From Bacillota bacterium (GTDB taxonomy: Bacteria; Bacillota; Dethiobacteria; Dethiobacterales; Dethiobacteraceae), in the NCBI GenBank assembly GCA_012800215.1, contig JAAZJT010000014.1:1-31695 (forward strand): DNA of 31,695 bases, in the 5' to 3' direction. The notes under the pieces were generated by a model. That model made no database searches. It was not told the DNA's origin and saw only the letters and a program-made list of their open reading frames with translations. Of the stretch, positions 30,725-31,695 are shown piece after piece. Within the stretch, counting starts at the first letter, position 1. Each line of letters begins with the position of its first letter. The translations under genes were made by a program, and so were the position numbers.

Positions 30725-30874
30725 TTAAATTAACAGAAACATAACAAAGGCAAACATGGCTTCTTCATAACCCTGCATCCGGGGTGCCATTGCCTTTTCT
30801 TCTCTTTCACTAATTTCAGGATGCTCCGCTTTATATTCATCCCAAGTTTTATAATATTTAGTTTGCATATTCAT
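30725..30874 (-). CDS. small protein of unknown function with C-terminal hydrophobic segment
   Basis: Forty-nine residues from ATG 30874, which lies five bases behind AAGGAGGG. The N-terminal part (QTKYYKTWDEYKAEHPEISEREEKA) is charged and helical; the last residues (FAFVMFLLI) are hydrophobic and may form a short membrane or protein contact. I do not recognise the family. It lies 10 bp after the URO-D gene and ends just before a terminator, so it is the last gene of that operon. A longer frame to 30910 would overlap the URO-D stop and has no ribosome-binding site. Confidence 0.65.
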   Translation of the reverse strand: MNMQTKYYKTWDEYKAEHPEISEREEKAMAPRMQGYEEAMFAFVMFLLI

Positions 30875-30884
30875 GCAACCCTCC

Positions 30885-31695
30885 TTAATAGTTGGCATTT
30901 TGTCCGACATAATCCAGTACTGCTTTTATGTTTTCGGGATTAACGCTGCCTAATGTCAGAGGAGATTTATCAAAATTGAAGTAATATCTGCCGCCCGGAG
31001 CCAAAATATCGATTAGTTCTTTAGCTTTGTCAATACATTCATTAACTGTACCTGTATATAATAGGGTAACCGGGTAAAAGCCTGTGATAATATGCTTACT
31101 GCCAACCTTTTCCTTAGATAGTTTCGGATCTCCAAATTCAAACCACATAATTGTGTTTTCCGGCAGCTCATATAAGTAATCAAGATAACGCATCCAGTCC
31201 TGCTCAACAAAAAGCAGCGTCGGAATACCCATATTGGCGAATGCTTCTACACACTCTTTAAAAGTAGGCCAATAAAGGCGGGCAAAATCTTTCTCCCGCA
31301 TATATGGCGCCATATGCAGCGGCATAAATACTGCAGTGTTTGGTGCCGGAACTGCGGGCGTTCCCATTTTGATTAGAAGCGGTGTCACTGCTTTGACTGC
31401 AGCTTCTACTTTTTCCGGAATTCTGCGGACATCTTTCATCATGTTCCTAAAACCTCTGAGCTGGTCTGCTACAAAATCAAATGGTGCAGAAGGTGCGGCA
31501 GTAAATAAGTTGGCATTGGCGTAACCATATTTTTGGCTTAATTTAGCAGCAGTCATGCCTATATTGCCAAACTCATCATTAAAAATTTTAAAAGCTTTGG
31601 CCATTGCTATGGAACGATTCTGTGGATCGGTATCCAGATTGGCATAAATTCTCGGCAAAATCTTTTCCATAATACAATCATATGGTGAAGCAATA
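30885..31695 (-). CDS. URO-D family (methyl)transferase-like protein, 5' end cut by the window edge
   Basis: A TIM-barrel protein of the uroporphyrinogen decarboxylase superfamily. The frame stays open to base 31695, and ATG 31670 has no ribosome-binding site, so the true start lies outside the window. About 270 residues are visible: SAPFDFVADQLRGFRNMM, PLHMAPYMREKDFARLYWP, LFVEQDWMRYLDYLYELP, and a C-terminal LAPGGRYYFNFDKSPLT. This pattern is that of the catabolic corrinoid-methyltransferase branch rather than of heme synthesis. The H-x-C zinc motif of MtaA/MtbA is not visible in this part, so the substrate is unknown. Followed by a 49-residue protein gene. Confidence 0.85.
   Translation of the reverse strand, partial: IASPYDCIMEKILPRIYANLDTDPQNRSIAMAKAFKIFNDEFGNIGMTAAKLSQKYGYANANLFTAAPSAPFDFVADQLRGFRNMMKDVRRIPEKVEAAVKAVTPLLIKMGTPAVPAPNTAVFMPLHMAPYMREKDFARLYWPTFKECVEAFANMGIPTLLFVEQDWMRYLDYLYELPENTIMWFEFGDPKLSKEKVGSKHIITGFYPVTLLYTGTVNECIDKAKELIDILAPGGRYYFNFDKSPLTLGSVNPENIKAVLDYVGQNANY

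Noticed and set aside
1..31695. CRISPR arrays, insertion sequences, tRNA or rRNA genes, attachment sites
   Set aside because: I saw no repeated spacer pattern, transposase frame, tRNA-like T-loop or rRNA sequence on either strand.

Overview
The window is a stretch of low-GC chromosome from an anaerobic Gram-positive bacterium, most likely a spore-former of the class Clostridia (Peptococcaceae-like; the species cannot be fixed from this alone). The main support is the gene order yrrI - alaS - ireB - ruvX - yrzB - mltG - peptidase U32 - class B penicillin-binding protein, a hallmark of Firmicutes chromosomes. A BofC-like membrane protein, a meso-diaminopimelate dehydrogenase, a ferredoxin-fused aldo-keto reductase, a corrinoid-methyltransferase-like URO-D protein and a c-di-GMP riboswitch also fit. 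Nothing in the window looks like an integrated phage, an insertion sequence or a CRISPR array.

Layout. 1-8530 (minus strand): a long operon read from a strong promoter in front of alaS, through ireB, an inserted ferredoxin-type aldo-keto reductase, ruvX, yrzB, mltG and a U32 peptidase to a penicillin-binding protein cut by the left edge. 8561-12890 (minus): yrrI, a zinc-ribbon protein, a PRC-barrel protein, a BofC-like protein, yebC, a lytic transglycosylase and coaE. 13067-13546 (plus): a lone MarR regulator. 13627-16037 (minus): bioY-thiE, then class I fructose-bisphosphate aldolase. 16333-18592 (plus): an orphan glycine-betaine-type binding lipoprotein and a LysM polysaccharide deacetylase. 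18654-24348 (minus): SCP2 protein, shikimate-kinase-like protein, a PAS/sigma-54 activator, aroD, a ZIP metal transporter and meso-DAP dehydrogenase. 24382-29157 (minus): a MacB/LolD-type ABC exporter with a large secreted middle protein, then a lipid kinase.

29335-30606 (plus) is the most unusual part. A c-di-GMP-I riboswitch with a terminator-type expression platform precedes a stand-alone LytTR DNA-binding protein. After it come paired ACATGTTG repeats abutting a promoter, a roughly 200-nt structured leader that ends in an intrinsic terminator, and a small holin-like membrane protein. I read this as a two-step, RNA-gated c-di-GMP output module. The riboswitch is well supported, but the leader RNA and the wiring between parts are inference. 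The right edge (minus) holds a 49-residue protein and a URO-D-type methyltransferase cut by the window end.

Many genes here start at TTG or at an internal ATG placed correctly behind a strong Shine-Dalgarno sequence, so I shortened several longest-frame starts and say so in each entry.
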